From Edaphochlamys debaryana (Eukaryota; Chlorophyta; Chlorophyceae; Chlamydomonadales): a stretch of 64,000 nt of DNA. This document shows, piece by piece, positions 36,022-46,081 of the stretch; positions within the stretch are counted from its first letter, which is position 1; each line of letters starts with the position of its first letter. The notes under the pieces were generated by a model, which made no database searches, was not told where the DNA came from, and was given only the letters and a program-made list of their open reading frames with translations. A program made the translations under genes and the position numbers. The stretch lies in the NCBI GenBank assembly GCA_016858145.1, contig JAEHOE010000185.1, forward strand, positions 124,001 to 188,000. The letters are read 5' to 3'.

Positions 36022-36377
36022 GACACTACGGAGCGCTCTCAGCGCGCCGAGGGGAGGTTTTGGGGCGTGTACGGCAGGGAGGAAGTGGGGCCTTGAACCC
36101 TTGGGAGGTAGAAAAGGGGTTTGGGGGGGCGGGGCTGGAAGGGGGCCGGGGAGAAGGCGGGTTGGTGCGCCAAGGGCGGTACGGCAGGCTCGAACCGGCC
36201 CCGGTCGAAGCAGAGTTGAGGCCTGCGGGGGTACTAGTACTGTTCGATAGCTCGTTGTTGTCACGCATGCTGACCTCGGTGGACGCGTTCTGACGGCTCA
36301 CGCGTGTTGATTGGGACCGCTGCAGAACACGCCCGGGCGCCAGAGCTTGCGGCCGCCCTGCGGCGCGCTTCGCTCGC
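36018..36377 (+). repeat. DIRS split direct repeat A2
   Basis: Near-identical to A1 but with a single copy of the 83-bp block (36243-36325). Confidence 0.9.
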
Positions 36378-36400
36378 CCACCCACCCACCCTGGGCGCCC

Positions 36401-37684
36401 GGGGGTGCCAGCCTAGGCAGAGCGGGCCGGGCTGGTCAGGGCGGCGGGGGAGTGAGGGAGAGTTTGTGTGCCGGTTCTGGGCGGCGCCCCCGCCGCCCGT
36501 GTGTCTTTCCCCCCCTTTGCTGTTGCCCCGGGCGCCGGGGCGGGGGGTTGGGGGGCATAGCCTCCATACAGTGCACTAGCAACAGGGCTATCTAGCACTA
36601 CACGGAGCGGTATGCGCAGCAGATGTAGTCGGGGGTGCGGCTGAGAACGGCTACGCTAGAATAACCGGCTTGCTGTTGCTGTTGACGGTGTAGAGCTGTG
36701 CCGGATACGTCTAGCAGGCTGATACAGGTCCTATGGGAGACAGGCGCGAATAGCACTTTCCTGAGCCGCTTGAAGAAGCCCCCAGCCGTGAAGCGTGCCA
36801 GTCTTCTATGGTCATCATGCGCGAGCGCGCACCTGCAGGTGGCGTAGACGAAGACGACGAGTCAGCTACAGGGGCTAGTCGAGCGTTAAAGTGCGGTGTG
36901 TGCAAATGCGAGCTGGGGGAAAGAAGCCGGCTGCGGAATGCTGCTTGAAGACTGAGCTCCATACTGACGTACGAGGCGGAAGATGCCACCAGGAAGATAC
37001 CCGTTCCCAAAACCCGTGCGTCTAGGAGTGAAGCGGCAGGAGAAAGGTAGTTTTGGGACCTAGGGCAATACGAGGCCCGGGAGGAAACCAGCGGGAGCGG
37101 GGAGCCGGCGGCTGGGAGACGAAGAGCGTCACGTGGGTGGGAAGTGGGAAGTAGCGTAGTCTGAGGCAGCTGCGCTCGTAGACGCTGGCCGCACCGACCG
37201 GTCGATACTGCGTTCACGGAGCTGCGGAGGGCTGGACGCGCTGGCCTTGCGGCTGGAGCTGGTGGCTGGCGACGGTGAAGAAGCCGTGCGAGCGTGCCAC
37301 GCGACAGGGACGTGCGAGGCGTGTGCCGCTGAGGGTGGGACCTGAGGCGTTGGCTGAGCGCGTCGGTCGGGGGAGGGCGGCAGAGCCGCAGGCACAGGCA
37401 CGGGAGGGCGGGAGGGCTGGGGCCCGAGGGATGGCCGGGTGGGGATGACGGGCTGGGCGCCAGGCACGGAGGCGAGGGCCGGGCTGTCGGTGATGGGGCA
37501 GCGGCGGCGAGGCTTCGTCCTGTTTGCTGGGGCGGGGGGTTGTAGCGTGGCGTGGAGAGTGTGTAAGGGCTTGGCAATTGGCGTTGCGACCGGCTGGGGG
37601 TATTCGAGAGCCGGCGAACGTTGGAGCGGTAGCAGTGTAAGGGGAGAGGGTCGGCGAACGAGTCTCCGTACATGCACCAAAAGG
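36401..37684 (+). repeat. DIRS split direct repeat B2, interrupted
   Basis: 36401-36550 matches the first half of B1 and 37529-37684 the second half. The 14 bp GGGGCGGGGGGTTG is present once in B1 but on both sides of the interruption here. Confidence 0.85.
36551..37528 (-). mobile_element. 978-bp non-autonomous insertion in DIRS repeat B2
   Basis: It is flanked by 14-bp direct repeats (36537-36550 and 37529-37542) that look like a target-site duplication, a length typical of LINE/SINE-type retroposition. Its left 100 bp (36553-36655) is the reverse complement of a dispersed repeat at 3335-3436, so it belongs to a repeat family. The long minus-strand ORF across it is Ser/Pro-rich with no recognisable domain. 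Confidence 0.7.
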
Positions 37685-38330
37685 CTCTGTCCCATCGTGG
37701 ATCGTGGATGGGCGAGCCAACCACTGAGCTACGGAGTGAATGAACGTGCGACCTCTGTCACCCCCGGAGCTCCCGCGCCCAACGGACCGGCCCCGCCGCG
37801 TGAGAAGGTAATTGGCTTCAACAAGCGCGCAGGGAGAAGTCCCCCAAAAGTCGCGGACTTACCGCCGACCCACAGGGCCGGTGCTCGTCCAACCTGCATG
37901 AGCCGAGCCAGCCCGATAGCATGCGGAAGCACCCGGAGAAGCAACGATTAAAGCGAAGCTACAGTACGGCCGCAACGTGCGCATGTAAGAACCCAGCAAC
38001 GCGCTGGCACACGGCATCGGAGGCACCGCGGACAAGCGCGACCACGACACCGTAGGCAGCCCCGAGAGACAACGCACCACAAACAGAACAATATGCGGAG
38101 GCAAGGAGCCGTAGGCATAACAGGAGCGCGGACATGCAACTGCTTTGTATTGGCCATGCGTAGAGACGGCCGCGCAGTCGCAGTCCCAGGCACATCGCGC
38201 AGGCAGCCTCGCGCGGGCAAGAAGCAACAGAGCAGAGCAGAGCAGAGCATCGCGCCCAGAACACGAAGACCGCGGAAGGCGGGAGGCGGGGCCTGAGGTG
38301 GACACAGGAGAAGGTGGCCACAGGAGGGGG
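37685..38330. other. Right flank of the DIRS element
   Basis: Short plus-strand coding-like stretch 37740-37807 (NERATSVTPGAPAPNG...) ends at a possible donor (AAG followed by GTAATT). It is too short to call an exon, and I see nothing else. Confidence 0.25.
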
Positions 38331-38339
38331 CCGGAAGGG

Positions 38340-39400
38340 GGCGGTGCCCCAGCAGAGCCCTCCCAGCGGCAGCGGCCAGGCAGCGCCCAGCGCCCAGCGC
38401 CCGGCGGCAACGTTCAGCGCGCACCGGCAACGCCCAGCGAAAGCGCCCTCGCCCGGCGGCAGCCCCAATCCAGCGGCAGCACCCAGGAACGGCGCCCCGC
38501 GGCAGCTCCGAGCTGCAGGGCCCAGGCAGGGCCTAGCGCCCAGCGGCAACGCCCACCGCCCAGCAACGGCACCCAGCGGCAGCTCCGAGCTGCAGGGCCC
38601 AGGCAGGGCCTAGCGCCCAGCGGCCAGCGCCGGCGCCTAGCGCTCAGGTAGGATGGCGCCCAGGCTCAGGGTCCAGTGGCAGTGCCCAGCGGCAACGCCC
38701 AGCAGCAGCGCCCGGCGGCAGCGCCCAGCGGCAGCGCCCAGCGGCAACGCCCAGCGGCCGTGCCAAGCAGCAGAGCCCAGCGGCCCCGCCAAGCAGCAGC
38801 GCCCAGCCGCAACACCCAGCGGCAACGCCAAGCACCCAGCAATGGCGCCCAGCGGCAGCTCCGAGCTGCAGCGCCCAGGTAGGGCCCAGCGCCCAGCGGC
38901 CAGCGCCGGCACCTAGCGCTTTGGTGGCGCCCAGACTCAGGGTCCAGCGGCAGCGCCCGGCGGCAGCGCCCAGCGGCAGCGCCCAGTGCAAGCAACGGCG
39001 CCCAGCGGCAGCTCTGAGCTGCAGCGCCCAGGCAGGGCCTATCGCCCAGGCAGGGCCTATCGCCCAGGCAGGGCCTATCGCCCAGGCAGGGCCTAGCGCC
39101 CAGCGGCCAGCGCCGGCACCTAGCGCTCAGATGGCGCCCTCGCTCAGGGTCCAGTGGCAGCGCCCGGCGGCAGCGCACAGCGGCAGCGCCCAGCGGCAAC
39201 GCCCATCCAGCGGCCGCGCCCAGCGGCAACGCCCAGCCGCAACACCCAGCGGCAACGCCAAGCACCCAGCAATGGCGCCCAGCGGCAGCTCCGAGCTGCA
39301 GCGCCCAGGCAGGGCCCAGCGGCAACGCCCAGCGCCCAGCTCCCAGCTCCCAGCGGCGGCGTCCCTCGGCAGCGCCCAGTGCTCAGCAGCCAGCAGCAGT
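38340..39400. repeat. GCGCCCAGCGGCAAC-type minisatellite block with higher-order units
   Basis: Imperfect repeats of about 15 bp built on GCCCAGCGGCAGC/AAC are grouped into larger units marked by AGCTCCGAGCTGCAG, which recurs near 38500, 38580, 38860 and 39285 (variant near 39010). Open frames on both strands are by-products of the unit. Confidence 0.9.
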
Positions 39401-40012
39401 GCCGTGGGGTCCCACCCGCCGCAAACCCAGAAACCCATGCCCCCTCGCCATGGCCGCGCCCATGCCTCCGCGAACAGCGGGAGTCGAGGCAAGCGCCGCT
39501 GTGGCCCATCCGCACAATGCGGCTACTGCTGCAGTGCGATGCAGCGCTCCCGGCCTCAGGCCACCCATCCACCGCGCCCAGCAACGCCGCCACCCGGAGC
39601 CGGTGGGTTTCAGAGCAGGCAGGCAGAGCCGAGGACACCAGAGCACCTCCGCCTGCGAGCCGGCGCGGCTTGTGACGCATGCGCGGGGGATGGCTGGGAA
39701 GGGATTCTGTCATGTGGGCCGCAGAGTCGGCTTTGCGACGTCTCCGACCGCTGAGGGCCCTCATCGTGCACGCAAGGGAGCACCGCTCACTTGCCGCCAC
39801 CACAGCACACCACAGGTTCGCCGGCAAGCCCCGCCACTTGTCCTGTTGACTGTTTGGAGCACGCCAACGCCACGAGTGTACGGGTTCGACTCCCGTTCAG
39901 CGCCGTGCATGCACACCGCATACAGGACCGCACACATCACCTGCAGGACGGAGCTACGGTCCCCATTGAGCCAAAGCCCATGTCTACCCTCTTGCGTGCC
40001 CTTCCTGGCTGG

Positions 40013-40725
40013 CGAGTGGGAGGCAAGCGGCACGCAATCACGGCTTTCCTCCATTTGCGCCCGCCCTCTTGGGAGCCCTTTCAGGGGCGTGGGAGGCGAG
40101 CGGCACGCAATCACGGCTTGCCTCCACTTGCGGCTGCAGGAGGCCGGGCTGCGCATGCCCTCGTGGGAGCGCTTTCTGGGGCGTGCGAGGCGAGCGGCAC
40201 GCAATCACGGCTTGCTTCCACTTGCGGCTGCAGGAGGCCGGGCTGCGCGTGCCCTCTTGGGAGCGCTTTCTAGGGCGTGGGAGGCGAGCGGCACGCAATC
40301 ACGGCTTGCCTCCACTTGCGGCTGCAGGAGGCCGGGCTGCGCATGCCCTCTTGGGAGCGCTTTCTGGGGCGTGGGAGGCAAGCGGCGAGGAATTACGGCT
40401 TGCCTCCACTTGCGGCTGCAGGAGGCCGGGCTGCGCATGCCCTCTTACTTGGGAACGCTTTCTGGGGCGTGGGAGGCAAGCGGCGAGGAATCACGGCTTG
40501 CCTCCACTTGCGGCTGCAGGAGGCCGGGCTGCACATGCCCTCTTACTTGGGAACGCTTTCTGGGGCGTGGGAGGCAAGCGGCGAGGAATCATGGCTTGCC
40601 TCCACTTGCGGCGGCAGGAGTCCGGGCTGCGCATGCCCTCTTACTTGGGAACGCTTTCTGGGGCGTGGGAGGCAAGCCGCGCGCAAAGACGGCTTTCCTC
40701 CTCTTGCGCTTGAAGGAGGCCGGGC
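40013..40725. repeat. Tandem repeat, about 94-98 bp period, 7-8 copies
   Basis: Units contain GGCTGCAGGAGGCCGGGCTG, then ATGCCCTCTTGGGAGCGC and GGGGCGTGGGAGGC. Later units carry a 4-bp insertion (TTACTTGGGAACGC). Since 94 is not a multiple of three, long plus-strand ORFs cycle through the frames and are not evidence of coding. Confidence 0.9.
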
Positions 40726-41400
40726 TGCGCGTGTCCCTTGCTGCCTCGGACGCTCTCCGCCTCAGCCCCTCACCGCTTTCCCGCCTCCGACCCCGCCCCT
40801 CTGCCTGAGCCCCTTCTGGCCTCGCCGCCTTGCCGCCTCACCGCCTCGCCACACGGCCACACCGCCTCCCCGCCTCGCCGCTTCCTCGCTGAAACAAACT
40901 CTTACGCCGGCTATGGGTTGGTCCCGACCGAAGGGAGGGCTTTAAGCCATTGAAGACCTATGCATGGGCTCAACGCCCCAGGACGGATGCATGGCTGAGT
41001 GCGTGCCAGCGAAACCAGACCACATGCATGGCCACCCACGTCCCCTCCCGACGCGTGCCTACGCCTGCCTACGTTATTGGCGGACACAGACTACTCATGC
41101 ATGCCCATGTCGTGATCGCAACGACACCTGACCTTTCACACCTCTAATGCGCAGAACAGCGTATGAGTTTCATGAAGGAAATGAAAGACCTCATTGGCAA
41201 TGTGGACTACACTTTTGCCTCTCCGTCATTGTGTCAGGACCCTGGCTTCTGGTTTCCACCACGTTCTTGCGCCGCACGCACCGTAACAGCAACGCCTGTC
41301 GGCTGTTCTTATTGTCAACCCCGGCAACCGAGAATGCTCACGCCTACTTTTGAGTGCGTGGCTGATGATCAACCGGCACGCATGGCTCGGACCTTCCGGA
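40726..41400. other. Spacer
   Basis: C/T-rich at first (CCTCGCCGCCT runs, 40740-40890), then ordinary sequence with visibly lower GC. No supported gene. Confidence 0.3.
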
Positions 41401-43110
41401 GCCGAGGCAATCCTCCACGCGCGCTGCCTTAGGCTCCCGGCGCAGACCGCTCCGCTTGACCTCCACTTGTGAAAACAGCGTCCACAGCTTCAGAAAGCAA
41501 GACCTGGCCGATCCGAGAGCGCCCGCTCAAACATGTTATCGAAACCTCATGCCCAACATGTATTGGCTCGGCAGTGGCCCAACAATGGACTGCTGGCCAG
41601 CTGAGTGGCCATCTCTTTTGCTGTCGAGTAGAAGTCCTTAGACGTGTCGTCCAAGGTGTCCCTTGAGAAGAGCCCCCACACAATGAACTCCAGGGCCAAG
41701 CGCTCACTGATGGCTGCATCTTCAACGACAGCACTGCAGCAGCAAGCAACAGCGGCTTCAAGCAGAGTAGTGATTAACTAACGCTGTCATTGAAGGTTCA
41801 AGGACACGTCCATCAAGCAGATTGATGGTCGACTCACATGTACCGAAAGAGATCTTCATACAAGCCACGAGGCCAACGTGCAATGTTACCCGATGGTACA
41901 ATGAAGGAGGCGCAGCAAGAAGAAAACAGGTTGGGGATGTCTATAGATGCATTCCTGCATGCATGACAGGATAGAGGCAAGTATGCCGTACATGTCTGCT
42001 GCATATTCAGCAAGTCTGGCACACACAGCAGATGGCCCGCCCCACCATTTCTTGAGGATGCCTGGCACAACAGTGTGCGGATCAGGAAACTCGTTCAGCA
42101 GCTTACGCCCTCCAAACCACTCCTCAATGCGCTCTTCTGGCTTTGAGGTTAGAGATATCATTCGCGTGGCGATTGGGCGACCTGCAAGGAGCACCACAAG
42201 CATTGTCAACACACGAAGCCCGCTAGCGGGGCGCTATTGCAGTGCAACTCTCTTTTTGCTACGTACGTTCTACAGCTGCCGTGTACCACAGTCTGCTCCG
42301 CGCAAAAAGAGCTGATGAAGGGCGGATGGGGAGGGGGGGGATTGGCAGCACAGACGTAACCATGCTATTGTAAAGAGATGGATCTGGTTATATGAGGATT
42401 CATGAACGATGCACGCACACAAGCTGGCCCGGCGGCGGCGTTGGTATTCCATCCCATCCCCATCCCCCATCCGCCACTTCGAGCCCCTGCTGTGACCAGC
42501 TAAATTCCTATCATGCACCTTGACACGTGATGTGCCAAGTCGCGCCGTGATCATGCAAGAGTATTACGGCAACACGAGGCAACTTCTTGTAGAACTCCTG
42601 CGCAGCGTCCAGGAACGTGTGTTGGGGTATACCTGAAGGTACAAGCAACTGATGGGCTCCTTGGCCGCAACTGGCTGTACGTGCTCTCGCTTACCAGAAT
42701 GTAAGAATAAAACTGAAGCGGGAAGACGGCAGTCCACATTTGGTTAGTCTGGCCTTGCAGAATCGTGTGCGCAGCGGGTGGGTACGTACACGCACCGGAT
42801 ATGCCGTGTTGCCATGGTTTGGTAGCATGAGCCGTTCGTGGACGGTAATCCCGCATCGAATCGACCAACTGTTAAGCGGTGTCTCCTCCTCCATCTTGCG
42901 ATATGTGAAGACCTCCGCATTGGTAAGGCCCATGTCCGCGATGTATCCTACGGGCGGGACAGCAGTTCATATTATGTCCGGTCAACCAGAACTCCTCATC
43001 AGGTGGTTCTTCTGGAGCCCGAACGTCAAACATTGTCAGGGCGCGAACAGCCAGATCTTCTGATTGCTGGAGATGGGACATCAGTAGATAGAGCCTGCTG
43101 TCCTTTCATC
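41400..43110 (-). CDS. Lower-GC multi-exon gene of unknown function (incomplete model)
   Basis: Several minus-strand stretches read like real protein and have splice signals. 43081-42960 (MSHLQQSEDLAVRALTMFDV... APEEPPDEEFWLTGH) is the likely start. 42947-42796 gives YIADMGLTNAEVFTYRKMEE, and 42748-42695 gives TNQMWTAVFPLQFYSYIL. Around 42632-42550 reads IPQHTFLDAAQEFYKKLPRV. 42181-41990 gives GRPIATRMISLTSKPEERIE with WFGGRKLLNEFPDPHTVVPG. Next come about 41945-41840 (GNIARWPRGLYEDLFRY) and 41739-41574 (ISERLALEFIVWGLFSRDTL). Phases fit between 42947-42796 and 42748-42695, but not between all the others. I do not recognise the family. Base composition differs from the neighbours, which may mean an unusual origin or relaxed constraint. 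Confidence 0.45.
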
Positions 43111-45015
43111 TGCCTGCGGAGCGAGGAGCGGCGTAGAGGCACCCGCAGAGGAACTAACTGCGATGCAGTTGGGACGCAAGAGCAAGGGAGACATCAGGAG
43201 AATCTCAACCCGAACTAGGGCCTGCTGGACTAAGAGCAACCTGCACCCGCCGCGCGTGTGCTTGGGCGGGTGCCTGACTGCGGTAGGTGGCCGTGTACGA
43301 ATCCCGCAAGAGTCGCGACTCCGATCGGAGCGGCGGAGGTGGCGCGTGAAAGGCCGCAAGTAAGATCCTTCCGCCGCCGGTAGGCCAAGTTCTCCATCCA
43401 CCCCTGACTACACCCGTGCTTCATCATCCACTGCCCGCCAGGCGGGTTCCATTCCCCCCGGCTCCCCAGGACCTGTCCATGCATCTACGCACCCCTGCTG
43501 ACTTTGCTGACTAGATAGGTTAAACGCGCAGCCAACGGTTGCGGTAGTTGCGGGGGAGCCCGAGCAACGCGGCACGCGGCGGCCTGCGTCATCGCGAGGC
43601 GAAGACTAACCAGGGTGCACGCACCGCAATATGCCTACCCTTTCACTCATGATTGCAGCCTGCTGCCGCATACATAGCCATCCACGATCCGTGTGAATGC
43701 GACAAACGCGCAGTACGCGCAGCCAGCTAGAGTGGAGACGATGGGGACGCACATGCGTCTCGACCATGTGGAGAGACTGCCAACCTGGACTGGTAATTCA
43801 TCAGTACGCTAGAAAACTAGGAGCCGCTGCTGCTCGCGCGGCTGACGAAATTATGAGCGATTGCGGCTGAGCAACGCTAGCGTTGACTCTAGCCCCGCCC
43901 CAACGTCCCTCACTCACTGTAGCGGCAGCTTGGTCGATAACCCGCAATGATAACGTGGATGTCGCCCTTGTTGAGGGAGGGCGAAAGACATGTCAATTGA
44001 GGCTCCTGCTGGGCCAGATATCTACTGCTGCCGCCAAGGCGCGACGCTGCGGTGCAAAGCACCAAAGTCGATATAATGTACAGGAAGGTCGCGGAAGAGC
44101 CCCGTGCTATCATTCTTAGCACAACTGAGTTCTGTCGCCGGCGGCAACGCGGCGTGCAGCGGCAGGTGGGTGCGGCGGCGGTAGGTGGGTGAAGTACTTG
44201 ATGCTCGTTAGAGACGGCCAGGGCTTTGCCCCAAAGCTGGTGTTGCTAAACTTGCAATACCGCAGGCGGAATGATGGTAGCATGAGGCGGCGGGGCTTTT
44301 TCGAGCGTACGTGCCTGGCGCGAACTGCTTGACCATCCCCGCAGTGGTTCTGGCCCAGTATGAGCTGCTGTGCACGTGCTGTCGAGGCGCTGCTGATTAT
44401 CCCCAGCAACAAGTAGGCAGCATGGATGCCAAAGCGACCCATCTTTTCAACAGCTTGGCTGCTCCCCCCTCCCCCCCGTTGCTTGCGCAGTAGCGTCAGA
44501 CTTAGCATAAATGAGCATTGCTGACAGCGGGGGATTGCGGACCGGTGCCGACCCTACAGACTCGCTCGCTCCGCCGCGAACTACGCGAACAGACAGACTT
44601 GCGAAGTGGTCAAGCCTGCTTTCGCCTTCTGTGATGCAGGATGGACCAGCAGGGACGGCCTGTTGTGCCCCGCCGGCGAGCAGCCTGCCGCCCCCATGTC
44701 GTTCTCATAACCGCGTTTCCTGGCAACGTCCTGGCATTTTGAGTATACTTGACATCTCAGTAATCAAAAATCGCAGCAGGCAGGGCGCTCGAGGGCGAGC
44801 AATCATATTGTTGTGTGAAGCAAGCGTCGTGGTCGTAAAACAACATCTATCAGCAACTAGCGAGATCTCTCTCATTGACACTTCAGCCTGCTGCGCAACG
44901 TACGTCGCGAGCCTAAAATAGCCAGCCTGTCAAGTAGCGTACGTACGTTCAGGTTTATCACCCGGTGGCCATCACGCACGGAAATACACGGCCACTGACA
45001 ACGCTCGGAGGGACC
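43111..45015. other. Spacer without recognised genes
   Basis: Only short, mutually overlapping ORFs are present. Candidate promoter of the minus-strand gene would lie at 43090-43400, but no motif can be assigned. Confidence 0.3.
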
Positions 45016-45154
45016 CAGCGCGGGGCGCCGCGGCCAGCCGGGTACCACTCGGCGGGGATCCGGGTCTGGACTCGTTTGCCCCCTGCCGCCATACACAGCA
45101 CTCCCTAACATCATAATAAGGTCATAGGAGCAGCACGGAGTCGATCTGAACACT

Positions 45155-46038
45155 TTGACCAAGTCGCAAATCGCATCAGCGAGCATGTGTCCGCCACCTG
45201 CGCTTGCTGCCTTCTACGATAGCGGAGCGCCTTGTAGCTATTGTCTGGTATGCAGCGCGGCTGGTCAGGCGGGAAAATCTGGCTGGAGGAAGTGCAGCGC
45301 GGAGACTTACGCGCTTTGCGGGCTGTTGCCCGCGGTGCTCGCTGTGCGACAGCAGCTAGGCGCCAGCCGCCCGGACGCCATCGTGCACACCAAATGCTAC
45401 ATGAAGGTCCTCCTGCCGGCGCTCCAGGCGCTCCAGGCGCAGCAGGAGGCCGCAAACCAGAGGATTGGCACGCGCGCTGCCAAGCAGTCGCGGAAGGCAG
45501 TCGCGGTGTCCAGCCCACCGCAACGGCAAGCGACGGGCAAGCTGCAGAAGGTCGACAAGCTGCAGCAGGAGTCGGCGTGCTTCACAGCCGGCCTGTCGGA
45601 CGCTGGGCGCCGTGCCGGTGAGGGTGCTCCGCCGCACACGTACCCAGGTCAAACCCCCCTGCGCCCTCCCCGTCTTGACCTTATTCTCGCGCCGTCCGTG
45701 CAGCCGAGCGGGCACAGGCCACCAGCGTGCTCCTGCTGGGGCAGCAGCAGCAGGCGGCAGTCCGGTGCCGATGGGAGATGTGTGGAGCGGGTGTGTGGCA
45801 TGCTGGGACATGTCCGCGAGCTGCGCCGGCAAACGTTGTCGGTTTCGCGTGCCGACCAGATACCCTGGCTCCCCTATGCATAGGCTGTCGAGCGCGCCGC
45901 GCGCGGAGCGATTCCGAGCTGGTTGACTTTCCCGGGCTGGGCGGGTTAACCCCTTGCCGTACGACACGGTTTGAGTGGCCTAAAGCTACTCGAACAAGAA
46001 TGCCACTATGCGGGGACCCTTGCTGGCAAGGTGAATGA
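45155..46038 (+). CDS. Cysteine-rich putative zinc-binding protein, partial model
   Basis: Exon 1 from about 45155 (first codon is TTG, so the true start is undecided; ATG at 45185) reads PCSYCLVCSAAG, WRKCSAETYALC and HTKCYMKVLLPALQALQAQQ. This is a set of C-x2-C, C and H-x2-C positions followed by a helical Gln/Ala-rich segment. A donor after GCCG near 45619 and acceptor GTGCAG near 45702 join in frame to ERAQATSVLLLGQQQQ. The C/H pattern suggests a zinc-binding N-terminus as seen in transposon-encoded and DNA-binding proteins, but no family can be named. It sits between the inverted repeats, so it may be cargo or a remnant transposase. Confidence 0.4.
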
Positions 46039-46081
46039 GCCAGGAACAAGGTAGCATTCTTGTTGGAGTAGCTTTAGGCCA
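45976..46081. repeat. Near-perfect hairpin, 31-bp arms, 44-bp loop
   Basis: 45976-46006 (TGGCCTAAAGCTACTC...) is the reverse complement of 46051-46081 with two mismatches. Confidence 0.85.

Larger units (their letters stand above)
29642..37684 (+). mobile_element. DIRS-order (PAT/Kangaroo/TOC3-like) tyrosine-recombinase retrotransposon with split direct repeats
   Basis: Order: A1 (29642-30116), gag, RT-RNase H, zinc finger plus tyrosine recombinase, B1 (35730-36021), A2 (36018-36377), B2 (36401-36550 and 37529-37684, interrupted). A1/A2 and B1/B2 are near-identical direct repeats, the split-direct-repeat layout of PAT-type DIRS elements such as Volvox Kangaroo. The left end begins AAGGGACAC, the right end finishes CACCAAAAGG, and the internal B1-A2 junction reads CACCAAAAGGGACAC. 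AAGG is therefore shared by both ends, as expected for recombinase-mediated integration of a circle without target duplication. Without the later insertion the element is about 7.05 kb. Gag has a frameshift and the YR ORF an in-frame stop, so this copy is probably non-autonomous now. Confidence 0.9.

Noticed and set aside
35623..36264. 213-codon minus-strand ORF over B1/A2, repeated in part at A1
   Set aside because: Duplicated only because the DIRS repeats are duplicated; low-complexity Pro/Ser/Thr content and no domain.
38314..39754. Several ORFs over the 38.3-39.4 kb minisatellite
   Set aside because: Repeat-driven open frames on both strands with no splice signals or motifs.
39880..39896. 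tRNA T-arm-like ACGGG-TTCGACT-CCCGT
   Set aside because: The stem-loop is perfect, but no matching acceptor stem, anticodon arm or D arm is found in the expected 60 bp upstream.
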